From NCBI GenBank assembly GCA_049522565.1, contig JBEKNT010000119.1, positions 1 through 17,128 on the forward strand: DNA of 17,128 nt, read 5' to 3'. Each line of letters starts with the position of its first letter. Position 1 is the first letter of the stretch. Of this stretch, positions 7,955-14,925 are shown piece after piece. The translations under genes were made by a program, and so were the position numbers. The notes under the pieces were generated by a model, which had not been told where the DNA came from, ran no database searches, and worked only from the letters and a program-made list of their open reading frames with translations. The DNA is from JASHVB01 sp049522565. GTDB lineage: Bacteria; Pseudomonadota; Alphaproteobacteria; Acetobacterales; Acetobacteraceae.

Positions 7955-8836
7955 ATGCAGAATACGGTCGGTGTCATCGGGCTCGGTACCATGGGCGGCG
8001 CGATGGCGCGCAACCTCGTGGCCGCCGGCTGGCGTGTGCTGGGTTACGACATCGTCACGGAGCGCCGCACCGAGCTTGCCGCCGCGGGCGTGGAGCTTCC
8101 CCCCGACGTCGCTTCTTTGGCACGCGTGGCGCCGGTGCTGCTGTTCAGCCTGCCCAGTCCCGCCGCGGCGCTGGCCACCGCCGCGGCGATCGCCGCCGCC
8201 GGGGCGGAACGCCGCGTGGTGATCGAGGCATCGACGCTGACCCTGAAGGACAAGCTGACGATCGAGTCGGTGCTGCGCGCCGCCGGCCATGTCGCACTGG
8301 ATTGCCCGATCAGCGGCACCGGCGCGCAGGCGATTAGCAAGGACCTGGTGATCTATGCCAGCGGCGATGCGCAAAGCATCGCGGCCTGCCGGCCGCTATT
8401 CGCCGGCTTCTCCCGAGCGGTGCACGACGTCGGCGCCTTCGGCAACGGCAGCAAAATGAAGTTCGTTGCCAACCTGCTGGTGGCGATCCACAACGTCGCG
8501 AGCGCCGAGGCGATGGTGCTCAGCGTGAAGGCGGGGTTGGACGCGCGCCAGGTGGTGGACCTGGTGACCGCCGGCGCCGGTACCTCGCGCGTGTTCGAAT
8601 TGCGCGCACCGATGATGGCCGCGCGAAACTACTTGCCTGCATCGATGAAGATGGAACTCTGGCAGAAGGACATGGCGATCATCAGCCAGTACGCCGCCGA
8701 GCTCGGCTGCCCCACGCCGCTGCTGTCGGCGACGATGCCGATCTACGCGGCGGCGATGGCCAACGGTCACGCAGCCGAAGACACCGCGGCGGTCTGCGCC
8801 GTTCTGGAGGCGATGGCCGGGATATCGGGGACATAG
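7955..8836 (+). CDS. 3-hydroxyisobutyrate dehydrogenase-like NAD(P)-dependent oxidoreductase (293 aa)
   Basis: A member of the beta-hydroxyacid dehydrogenase family, which oxidises 3-hydroxy acids with NAD(P)+ or runs in reverse. The Rossmann motif GLGTMG is at 9-14. The substrate-binding segment DCPISGTGAQA starts at 116 and corresponds to the family's DxPxSGG. The catalytic segment fits GxGxxxKxxxN, with Lys169 and Asn173. Length is normal. The ATG at 7955 puts the nucleotide-binding strand directly at the N-terminus. The SGTG variant replaces the usual SGGxxxA glycine pair, so the substrate may differ from 3-hydroxyisobutyrate. The gene diverges from the monooxygenase/LVIVD pair across 89 bp, which hints at a shared pathway, but the 328-bp gap before the hydrolase argues against a longer operon. 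Confidence 0.88.
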   Translation: MQNTVGVIGLGTMGGAMARNLVAAGWRVLGYDIVTERRTELAAAGVELPPDVASLARVAPVLLFSLPSPAAALATAAAIAAAGAERRVVIEASTLTLKDKLTIESVLRAAGHVALDCPISGTGAQAISKDLVIYASGDAQSIAACRPLFAGFSRAVHDVGAFGNGSKMKFVANLLVAIHNVASAEAMVLSVKAGLDARQVVDLVTAGAGTSRVFELRAPMMAARNYLPASMKMELWQKDMAIISQYAAELGCPTPLLSATMPIYAAAMANGHAAEDTAAVCAVLEAMAGISGT

Positions 8837-9164
8837 GCCCATTCCTCGTCGGTCGGATCGCTGGGTTAGCGCAGGTGGCTGCGATCAAAGCGGCCACGGT
8901 TCTCCGCAGTGCAAATCCGATCCTCCCCCCAAGCGATGCTCACCGCATCGAATCGTGCCGGATTCCCCGGGTCAATCGCCGCCGGCTGACCGATTCTCAT
9001 GCCTCGGTTGGTGCTCGGACAGACACTGAACAGGTCGCCGCGCAAGCGCACGCACTTGACTCTGGAACGCCGGCCGTCTGGCTGGACATCGTCTCCCGCC
9101 GCTGCTGTGGTCTTGCCCGCAGCCGGCCACGCAAGGCGGATCTGCCGGCATAAGGGGGGAAACG
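8837..9164. other. Gene-free stretch between the dehydrogenase and hydrolase genes
   Basis: This 328-bp stretch contains only open frames with Arg/Ser/Pro-rich, non-coding-like translations. There is a small perfect inverted repeat (CGATGC at 8934-8939 with GCATCG at 8945-8950), which I consider too short to interpret. The 3' end carries the ribosome binding site of the hydrolase. I see no RNA gene and no convincing promoter. Confidence 0.55.
9154..9164 (+). promoter_or_regulatory. Extended ribosome binding site of the hydrolase
   Basis: GGGGGGAAACG lies directly before the ATG at 9165. Nearly the same string (GGGGGAAACG) precedes both GMC oxidoreductase genes, at 13086-13095 and 14913-14922. 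Confidence 0.55.
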
Positions 9165-9854
9165 ATGGCAACGATCGTGCTGGTCCACGGGGCGTATCAG
9201 GGCGGCTGGATCTGGGCGCGCGTGGCGCCGATTCTGCGCGCGGCGGGGCATACGGTGTTCGCGCCATCGCTGGATGGCTGCGCCGAGCGCAAGCACGCGC
9301 TGCGCCCCGGCATCACCACTGAGACGCACGCCGCCGAGGTCGCCGACCTGCTGTTCTACGAGGACCTGCACGACGTCGTGCTGGTGGGCACCAGTTCCGG
9401 CGGCATGGTGGCGTGCCGCGCCGCGGAGTTGGCCCGCGAGCGGATCGGCCGGATCGTGCTGGCCGACGCGCTGTCGCTGATGCACGGCGAGCGCATTTCC
9501 GACTTCGTCAAGCGACCGACCGCGGTGACCACGCCGCTGGCGACCGGCCCGTCGCCGGAGGACGCACGCAACCGCATGTTCGCCTCGCTCGATCCGGCGA
9601 CGCTGGACTGGGCGCTGGCGCGCTACACGCCGCACCCGATCGCGGTGATGCAGGAGCCGGTGAATCTCGACAGCTTCTGGGTGCAGCGCTGGAACGCCAC
9701 GGTGATCTGGTGCAAGCGCAGCGTGAACCCGCCGGTTGCGCATCAGCGCCGCGCCGCCGACCAGTTGCAGGCGTGCTGGTTCGAGCTGGACACCGGGCAT
9801 TACCCGATGCTGACCGAGCCGCAGGAACTGGCGCGGCTGATCCTGGCCACGTGA
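9165..9854 (+). CDS. Alpha/beta-fold hydrolase, methylesterase-like (229 aa)
   Basis: An alpha/beta hydrolase of the small cytoplasmic esterase type (EstC/plant methylesterase-like). The oxyanion strand is IVLVHGAYQGGW (4-15), the nucleophile elbow GTSSG (75-79) places Ser77, and the catalytic His is His212 in DTGHYPML. The usual catalytic acid after strand 7 (pattern C-T-x-D in relatives) reads CKRS here (183-186), with Ser186 in place of Asp. Asp101 after strand 6 (VLADAL) is a possible substitute. The enzyme would cleave a small ester or amide; the substrate is unknown. The start is fixed by GGGGGGAAACG immediately upstream. An inverted-repeat element follows 6 bp after its stop and separates it from the EamA exporter. 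Confidence 0.85.
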   Translation: MATIVLVHGAYQGGWIWARVAPILRAAGHTVFAPSLDGCAERKHALRPGITTETHAAEVADLLFYEDLHDVVLVGTSSGGMVACRAAELARERIGRIVLADALSLMHGERISDFVKRPTAVTTPLATGPSPEDARNRMFASLDPATLDWALARYTPHPIAVMQEPVNLDSFWVQRWNATVIWCKRSVNPPVAHQRRAADQLQACWFELDTGHYPMLTEPQELARLILAT

Positions 9855-9860
9855 TGCAGA

Positions 9861-9987
9861 TTCTTCCCCCTCCCCTTGAGGGCGGGGGTTGGAGGGGTGC
9901 TTGCCGTCGCCGTCCTTCGTTGTACGCACCCCTCCCCCTGCCTTGATCCGCTTCGCGGCTCAAGCCCACAAGGGGAGGGGGAGAGAA
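9861..9987. repeat. Composite inverted-repeat element between the hydrolase and EamA genes
   Basis: Outer arms: TTCTTCCCCCTCCCCTT (9861-9877) pairs with AAGGGGAGGGGGAGAGAA (9970-9987) with one extra base. Inner arms: GGAGGGGTGC (9891-9900) pairs with GCACCCCTCC (9926-9935). A third nested hairpin, TTGAtCCGC/GCGGcTCAA, occupies 9943-9963. The whole can fold into one long structured unit, resembling the dispersed C-rich/G-rich intergenic palindromes of high-GC proteobacteria. It follows a stop codon by 6 bp and ends 20 bp before the EamA ATG, so it may attenuate or terminate transcription between the two genes. Confidence 0.7.
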
Positions 9988-10007
9988 TTGCCCGCCGCAG
10001 CACTCTG

Positions 10008-10880
10008 ATGCCGCGGACGGACGACCCGCTGCGCGGCATCGCGCTGTCGGTCGGTTCGACCGTGTTGTTCTCGATCTCCGACGCGACGTCGAAGGTGCTC
10101 ACCGCGTACCTTCCGGTGGTGGAGATTGCCTGGCTGCGCTACGTGATTTTCGTGCTGGTGGCGGCGGTGCTGGTGCGCCGCGGCAGGCCGCGCGCGGTGT
10201 GGCCGCGCAGCCCGGCGCTCCAGGTGACGCGCGGCTTGTGCCTGGTCGGCTCGTCGCTGCTGTTCGTGTACGGGCTGCGCCGGCTGCCGCTGGCCGAGGC
10301 GTCCACGATCAGCTTCGTCTCCCCGGTTCTTACCACCATGCTGTCGGTGCCTCTGCTGGGCGAACAGGTGGGGATTCGCCGCTGGGCGGCGGTGGTCGCG
10401 GGGCTCGCCGGCGTGGTGGTGGTGATGCGGCCGGGGCTGGCGGGGTTCCAGCCGGCGGCGCTGTTCCCGCTGGGCTCGGCGCTCTGCTGGGCGCTGGCGC
10501 TGGTGATCACGCGGCGCATGGCGGACATCGAGCGGCCGTCCACCACGGTGCTATGGTCGGCCGGTGTCGGCGCGTTGGTGCTGAGCCTGCTGCTGCCGTT
10601 CGACGCGACGTGGCCGACGCCCGGGCAGATGAGCCTGGCGGTGCTGCTGGGCGTGCTGGCCTCGGTCGGGCAGTCGATCGTGGTGGTGGCCTATCGGCAC
10701 GCTCCGGCCTCTGTGCTGGCGCCGTTTTCCTACGCGCAGCTCGTCTGGGCGGGGTGCGCCGGGTGGCTGGTGTTCGGCACCCTGCCGGACCATTGGACGC
10801 TGGTAGGCGCGACGATCATCGCGGCGAGTGGCGTGTACACCGCGCACCGCGAACGGGTGCGGTCGCGGTTCAGCGCGTGA
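10008..10880 (+). CDS. EamA/DMT-family transporter (290 aa)
   Basis: An inner-membrane drug/metabolite transporter with ten predicted hydrophobic helices in two EamA repeats of about 140 residues each. The first repeat includes FSISDATSKVL near the start and LPLAEASTISFVSPVL. The second includes ALCWALALVITRRM and the family-typical YRHAPASVLAPFSYAQLVW. Such proteins usually export metabolites or amino-acid-like compounds; the substrate cannot be told. The ATG at 10008 is chosen because upstream in-frame codons lie in the repeat element. The site has no good ribosome binding sequence nearby; the purine-rich end of the repeat (AGGGGGAGAG) is more than 20 nt away. Its stop overlaps by 11 bp the end of a small lipoprotein gene on the other strand. 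Confidence 0.9.
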   Translation: MPRTDDPLRGIALSVGSTVLFSISDATSKVLTAYLPVVEIAWLRYVIFVLVAAVLVRRGRPRAVWPRSPALQVTRGLCLVGSSLLFVYGLRRLPLAEASTISFVSPVLTTMLSVPLLGEQVGIRRWAAVVAGLAGVVVVMRPGLAGFQPAALFPLGSALCWALALVITRRMADIERPSTTVLWSAGVGALVLSLLLPFDATWPTPGQMSLAVLLGVLASVGQSIVVVAYRHAPASVLAPFSYAQLVWAGCAGWLVFGTLPDHWTLVGATIIAASGVYTAHRERVRSRFSA

Positions 10881-11103
10881 CGGCGGCGGGCGCAGCGCCC
10901 GGCTCATTCTGGTGGATGTCGCGTGCCACGCGCTGGCTGGCGTCGCGGGCCTGGGCCATGCCTTGCAGGATCGCCTGGGCGTCGAGTGCCGCCTGGGCCG
11001 CGCGGGCGCCGTCGCCGCGCACGAAGCCATGCTCCGCCCCGGATTGCCCGATGGCGCAGGCGGCGACGATGAATGCCACGACAAGGGCAACGGCCAGGCG
11101 CAT
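10870..11103 (-). CDS. Small putative lipoprotein (77 aa)
   Basis: The N-terminus MRLAVALVVAFIVAAC is a short hydrophobic signal followed by a lipobox (VAAC, Cys16), so the mature product would be a 62-residue lipid-anchored peptide. The rest is Ala/Gln/Arg-rich and probably one amphipathic helix (GARAAQAALDAQAILQGMAQ). No family is recognised. GGTGAAA a few bases upstream is a modest ribosome binding site. The gene overlaps the 3' end of the EamA gene by 11 bp on the opposite strand and diverges from glnS across 142 bp. Size and composition leave some doubt, but the signal and lipobox are unlikely by chance in a GC-rich antisense frame. Confidence 0.55.
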   Translation of the reverse strand: MRLAVALVVAFIVAACAIGQSGAEHGFVRGDGARAAQAALDAQAILQGMAQARDASQRVARDIHQNEPGAAPAAVTR

Positions 11104-11170
11104 GACGTTTCACCCGTTCACGGAAACCCGGATGCTATCGCAATCCGCGCCGGATCGCCAGCCTGCGACT

Positions 11171-11199
11171 AGAATTTTCGCGTGTCCTGGCAAAATTCT
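11171..11199. promoter_or_regulatory. Perfect AT-rich inverted repeat before glnS (candidate operator)
   Basis: AGAATTTT (11171-11178) and AAAATTCT (11192-11199) form a perfect 8-bp inverted repeat with a 13-nt spacer. It stands out as AT-rich in a GC-rich region and lies between two divergent genes, 46 bp before the glnS ATG. The hexamer TAGAAT (11170-11175) at its left edge resembles a -10 box, though no matching -35 is seen. The centre-to-centre arm distance of 21 bp (two helical turns) fits a dimeric DNA-binding protein. Confidence 0.5.
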
Positions 11200-11245
11200 C
11201 CCCGCCGTGTAGGTTGCTGCCGGATGCTTGCCTGGAGCCGAGGGA

Positions 11246-12967
11246 ATGGTGGCCACTGAGACGACGACCGAAGCGGGGACAACCGAAGCGGGACGCGACT
11301 TCATTCGCGACATCATTCAGGCCGATATCGATGCTGGTCGGGTGTCCGAGGTGGTCACCCGTTTCCCGCCCGAGCCGAACGGCTATCTCCATATCGGCCA
11401 CGCCAAGTCGATCTGCCTGAATTTTGGCGTCGCAGCCGAGTTCGGCGGACGCTGCCACCTGCGCTTCGACGATACCAATCCGACCAAGGAGGAGCAGGAG
11501 TATATCGACTCGATAGCGCGGGATGTACGGTGGCTGGGGTTCGAGTGGGGCCGGCATCAGTATTATGCATCGGACTATTTCGAGCAGCTTTATGAATGGG
11601 CGGAACATTTGATCCGGTCGGGTAAGGCCTATGTCGATGATTCGGCGCCCGACGAGATCCGCGCGATGCGCGGCACGCTGACCGAGCCGGGGCGGGAGAG
11701 CGGCTACCGCAACCGCTCGGTGGCGCAGAATTTGGATCTGTTCCGACGGATGCGGGGGGGAGAATTTCCCAACGGCGCGCGGGTGCTGCGGGCGAAGATC
11801 GACATGGCGTCGGGCAACATGAACCTGCGCGATCCGGTGCTGTACCGCATTCTGCATGCGACGCATCCGCGCACCGGCGATGCCTGGTGCATCTATCCGA
11901 CCTATGATTTCGCGCACGGCCAGTCGGATGCGATCGAGGGCATCACGCACTCGATCTGCACGCTGGAGTTCGAGGACCATCGGCCGCTGTATGACTGGTG
12001 CATCGAGAACCTGCCGGTGCCGTCGCGGCCGCACCAGTACGAGTTCGCGCGGCTGAACATCGCCTATACCGTGCTGTCGAAGCGCGTGCTGACCACGCTG
12101 GTGCGGGATGGGCACGTGTCCGGCTGGGACGATCCGCGCATGCCGACCATCGCGGCGCAGCGGCGGCGTGGCGTGCCGGCGGCGGCGTTGCGCGAGTTCG
12201 TACGCCGCGTCGGTGTGGCGAAGGCGTACAGCGTGGTGGACCTGGCGCAGTACGAGCATGCGGTGCGCGAGGTGCTGAACAAGACCGCGCTGCGTCGCAT
12301 GGCGGTGCTGCGGCCGCTGAAGCTGGTGATCGAGAATTTTCCCGAGGGCCAGACCGAAACGCTGGATGCGATGAACAACCCCGAGGATGCCTCGGCCGGC
12401 ATGCGGCGGGTGACGTTCGGGCGCGAGGTGTTCGTCGAGCGCGACGACTTCATGGAGGACCCGCCGCGAAAATTCTTCCGCCTGGCGCCGGGGCGGGAGG
12501 TGCGGCTGCGCTCCGCCTATTTCGTGACGTGCCGCGAGGTGGTGAAGGATGCGGCCGGCACGGTGACGGAGCTGCGCTGCACCTACGATCCGGCGACGCG
12601 TGGCGGCGACGCGCCGGACGGGCGGCGGGTGCAGGCGACGTTGCATTGGGTGTCGGCGGCCGATGCGCTGCCGGCCGAGGTGCGGCTGTACAGCACGTTG
12701 TTTGCCCGCCCCGATCCGGGTGCGGCGAGCGGCGGCGACGTGATGGCGGACCTCAACCCGGACTCGCTGGAGGTGCTGCGCAACTGCCTGGTGGAACCGG
12801 CGCTGGCCTCGGCGTCCGTGGGTGAGGCGGTGCAGTTCGAGCGGCTGGGTTATTTCTGCGCCGATCCGGACAGCGCGCCGGAACGATTGGTGTTCAACCG
12901 CACGGTCGGGCTGCGCGACACCTGGGCGAAAATCAATTCTTCCGGCCCGCCACGGGCGAGAGGCTAG
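11246..12967 (+). CDS. glnS: Glutamine--tRNA ligase (573 aa)
   Basis: A class I aminoacyl-tRNA synthetase charging tRNA-Gln with glutamine. After a short Thr/Glu-rich N-terminal extension come VTRFPPEPNGYLHIGHAKSI (HIGH at 49-52), LRFDDTNPTKEEQEYI, the GlnRS-typical SGYRNRSVAQNLDLFRRMR stretch and DFAHGQSDAIEGITHSICT. The KMSKS equivalent is VLSKR (276-280). A C-terminal beta-barrel anticodon-binding region follows, including RFFRLAPGREVRLR-like sequence after residue 400. The SGxRNR segment and the presence of the full C-terminal barrels favour GlnRS over non-discriminating GluRS. The ATG at 11246 has GGAG 8 nt upstream; a TTG at 11228 is an alternative. It is transcribed alone and ends before a hairpin. 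Slightly longer than the E. coli enzyme at both ends. Confidence 0.93.
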   Translation: MVATETTTEAGTTEAGRDFIRDIIQADIDAGRVSEVVTRFPPEPNGYLHIGHAKSICLNFGVAAEFGGRCHLRFDDTNPTKEEQEYIDSIARDVRWLGFEWGRHQYYASDYFEQLYEWAEHLIRSGKAYVDDSAPDEIRAMRGTLTEPGRESGYRNRSVAQNLDLFRRMRGGEFPNGARVLRAKIDMASGNMNLRDPVLYRILHATHPRTGDAWCIYPTYDFAHGQSDAIEGITHSICTLEFEDHRPLYDWCIENLPVPSRPHQYEFARLNIAYTVLSKRVLTTLVRDGHVSGWDDPRMPTIAAQRRRGVPAAALREFVRRVGVAKAYSVVDLAQYEHAVREVLNKTALRRMAVLRPLKLVIENFPEGQTETLDAMNNPEDASAGMRRVTFGREVFVERDDFMEDPPRKFFRLAPGREVRLRSAYFVTCREVVKDAAGTVTELRCTYDPATRGGDAPDGRRVQATLHWVSAADALPAEVRLYSTLFARPDPGAASGGDVMADLNPDSLEVLRNCLVEPALASASVGEAVQFERLGYFCADPDSAPERLVFNRTVGLRDTWAKINSSGPPRARG

Positions 12968-12981
12968 GGTGCCCGCAGAAT

Positions 12982-13004
12982 CCTCTCCCGCAACGCGGGA
13001 GAGG
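12982..13004. repeat. 10-bp stem, triloop hairpin after glnS (repeat family copy 1)
   Basis: CCTCTCCCGC (12982-12991) pairs perfectly with GCGGGAGAGG (12995-13004) around the triloop AAC, starting 14 bp after the glnS stop. It is followed by TAGGGTGAGGGTGC, a tail also found near the copy after the second GMC gene. It probably affects transcript ends, but there is no T-run. Confidence 0.65.
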
Positions 13005-13039
13005 GTAGGGTGAGGGTGCAGCGTACGCCCCGCACGCCT

Positions 13040-13068
13040 TTGACCCGCACTCCCTGATCGCGCACTGT
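13040..13068 (+). promoter_or_regulatory. Weak candidate sigma-70 promoter for the first GMC gene
   Basis: TTGACC (13040-13045) resembles a -35 box. The hexamer 17 nt downstream (CACTGT, 13063-13068) is a poor -10 match. It is reported only because the position, 32 bp before the ATG, is suitable. Confidence 0.2.
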
Positions 13069-13100
13069 TACCCCGTGCCGTAATAGGGGGAAACGCGGAA

Positions 13101-14729
13101 ATGGCCGCTCCGCACGATACGATCGACGCCGACTTCGTCATCGTCGGTGCCGGCTCGGCCGGCTGCGTCATGGCGGCGCGGCTGTCCGAGGACCTGGGCA
13201 CGCGGGTGGTGCTTCTCGAAGCCGGGCCGCCCGACAATCATTTTTGGATCCACGTGCCGCTCGGCTACGGCAAGACCATCACCGATCCGCGCGTGAACTG
13301 GTGCTACGAAACCGAGCCGGACCTGAACGGCCGCCGCTTCTTCTGGCCGCGCGGCAAGGTGCTGGGCGGTTCGTCGTCGATCAACGGGCTGGTCTATATC
13401 CGTGGCCAGCACGAGGATTTCGACCACTGGCGGCAGCTCGGCAACACCGGCTGGTCGTTCGACGACGTGCTGCCGTATTTCCGGCGTGCCGAGGACAAGC
13501 TGGGCGGCGGCGACGAGTTCCACGGCACCGGCGGGCCGCTCGCCGTCTCCGACATCCATCAGTACGACCCGATCAGCCAGGCGTTCATCAAGAGCGCGAC
13601 CGACCTCGGCTTCCCGCGCAACGACGACTTCAACGGCGCGACGCAGGAGGGCGCCGGCTATTACCACCTGACCACGCGCAACGGCCGGCGGTGTTCCACC
13701 GCGATCGGCTATCTGCGGCCGGTGATGAAGCGGCGGAACCTGCGCGTGATGACCAACGCGCTGACCGAGAGCGTCCTGCTGGAAGGCCGCCGCGCGGTCG
13801 GCGTGACGTTTCGCCAGGATGGCGTCGCGCGCACGGTGCGCGCGGCGCGCGACGTGATCCTGTGCGGCGGCGCGATCAACTCGCCGCAGTTGCTGCTGCT
13901 GTCGGGCATCGGGCCGGCGGCGCACCTGGCGCAGCATGGCATCGCGGTGCGGCATGAATTGCCGGGCGTCGGGCGGTCGATGCAGGACCATTACCAGGCG
14001 CGCATCGTCGAGAAGTGCCGGTTCCCGATCACGGTGAACGACATCATGCTGAGCAAGACGGCGATGTTGCGCACCGGCCTGCAATATTTCCTGCAACGCA
14101 AGGGGCCGCTGACCATCGCCGCAGCGCAGGCCGGGCTGTTCGCGCGCACGCGGCCGGAGCTGGCGACGCCGGATGTGCAGTATGCCACGGTGATCTTCAG
14201 CGCCGACCGGCCGGCCGAGGGGCTGCACAAGTTCTCCGGCTTCTCGCTGGTGGCGTACCAGTTACGACCGGAAAGCCGCGGCTATCTGGAACTGAAAAGC
14301 GCCAACCCGGCGGACCCGCCGGCGATGCATCCGAACTACCTGGCGACCGAGACGGATCGCCGCACCATCGTCGATGCGTTGAAGCTGGGGCGGCGGTTGC
14401 TGGGCACGCAGGACATGCAGCATTTCATCGCGTCGGAATACATCCCGGGCGACGCGGTGCAGACCGACGATCAATTGCTGGACTACGCGAAGCAGTATGG
14501 CGGCACGGTGTTCCACCCGACCAGCACGTGCAAAATGGGCAGCGATCCGATGGCGGTGGTGGACGCGGAGCTGCGCGTGCATGGCATCGGCGGGCTGCGC
14601 GTGGTGGATGCGTCGATCATGCCGGCGGTGGTGTCCGGCAACACCAACGCGGCCACCATTATGATTGCGGAGAAGGCGGCGGATCTGGTGCGTGCGGCGG
14701 CGCGGGCTGTGGAACGAATGGCCGCGTGA
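13101..14729 (+). CDS. GMC-family FAD-dependent oxidoreductase, first tandem copy (542 aa)
   Basis: A choline-dehydrogenase-like GMC enzyme that would oxidise an alcohol to an aldehyde using FAD. The FAD-binding beta-alpha-beta motif GAGSAG is at 16-21, followed by the GMC signature around WPRGKVLGGSSSINGLVYIR. The second signature region contains GAINSPQLLLLSGIGP. The catalytic pair is His472 (FHPTSTCKMG) and Asn516 (SGNTNAATIM). Length is normal; there is no signal peptide, so it is cytoplasmic or membrane-peripheral. GGGGGAAACG at 13086-13095 precedes the start. A close paralogue follows on the same strand after a hairpin element. The substrate is unknown; I see nothing that singles out choline, and no betaine-aldehyde dehydrogenase or betI-like regulator is adjacent. 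Confidence 0.93.
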   Translation: MAAPHDTIDADFVIVGAGSAGCVMAARLSEDLGTRVVLLEAGPPDNHFWIHVPLGYGKTITDPRVNWCYETEPDLNGRRFFWPRGKVLGGSSSINGLVYIRGQHEDFDHWRQLGNTGWSFDDVLPYFRRAEDKLGGGDEFHGTGGPLAVSDIHQYDPISQAFIKSATDLGFPRNDDFNGATQEGAGYYHLTTRNGRRCSTAIGYLRPVMKRRNLRVMTNALTESVLLEGRRAVGVTFRQDGVARTVRAARDVILCGGAINSPQLLLLSGIGPAAHLAQHGIAVRHELPGVGRSMQDHYQARIVEKCRFPITVNDIMLSKTAMLRTGLQYFLQRKGPLTIAAAQAGLFARTRPELATPDVQYATVIFSADRPAEGLHKFSGFSLVAYQLRPESRGYLELKSANPADPPAMHPNYLATETDRRTIVDALKLGRRLLGTQDMQHFIASEYIPGDAVQTDDQLLDYAKQYGGTVFHPTSTCKMGSDPMAVVDAELRVHGIGGLRVVDASIMPAVVSGNTNAATIMIAEKAADLVRAAARAVERMAA

Positions 14730-14742
14730 TTGTTTCAATTCC

Positions 14743-14838
14743 TGTCATGGTCGGCGCAGGCCGGCCACCCACGGATGACGGTGCCATGCGCAGCACAGTC
14801 GTGGGTGGCCGACCTGCGCCGGCCATGACACAATTTTT
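14743..14838. repeat. Long inverted repeat with trailing T-run between the GMC genes
   Basis: Two 31-base arms (14743-14773 and 14800-14830) are complementary except for one G-T wobble and one C-A mismatch, with a 26-nt loop. The left arm begins TGTCATGGTCGGCGCAGG and the right arm ends CCGGCCATGACA. CAATTTTT follows on the plus strand. It starts 13 bp after the first GMC stop. As RNA it would form a very stable hairpin next to a T-run, suitable as an intrinsic terminator of the first GMC gene. The arm sequence looks like a dispersed intergenic repeat or miniature element. Confidence 0.8.
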
Positions 14839-14912
14839 CCCCGGCCGGCCGCTTATCCTGATGCGTCTGGGAGCGAGCCCGGCCACGGGAAGATGGCTGG
14901 GTGGGTAGGATC

Positions 14913-14922
14913 GGGGGAAACG
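14913..14922 (+). promoter_or_regulatory. Ribosome binding site choosing the second GMC start
   Basis: GGGGGAAACG lies 3 nt before the ATG at 14926. It decides that start over an in-frame ATG at 14893, and it makes the N-terminus align residue for residue with the first copy. Confidence 0.6.
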
Positions 14923-14925
14923 AAC

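Noticed and set aside
9056..9084. TTGACT as a -35 box for the hydrolase
   Set aside because: The hexamer 17 nt downstream (TGGCTG) is a very poor -10 box.
8875..9153. A 92-codon plus-strand frame in the gap before the hydrolase
   Set aside because: No ribosome binding site, no motif, and a composition like random GC-rich DNA.
11135..13237. A 700-codon open frame on the minus strand opposite glnS
   Set aside because: Same artefact: its composition is Arg/His/Gln-rich and it is fully antisense to a well-supported synthetase.
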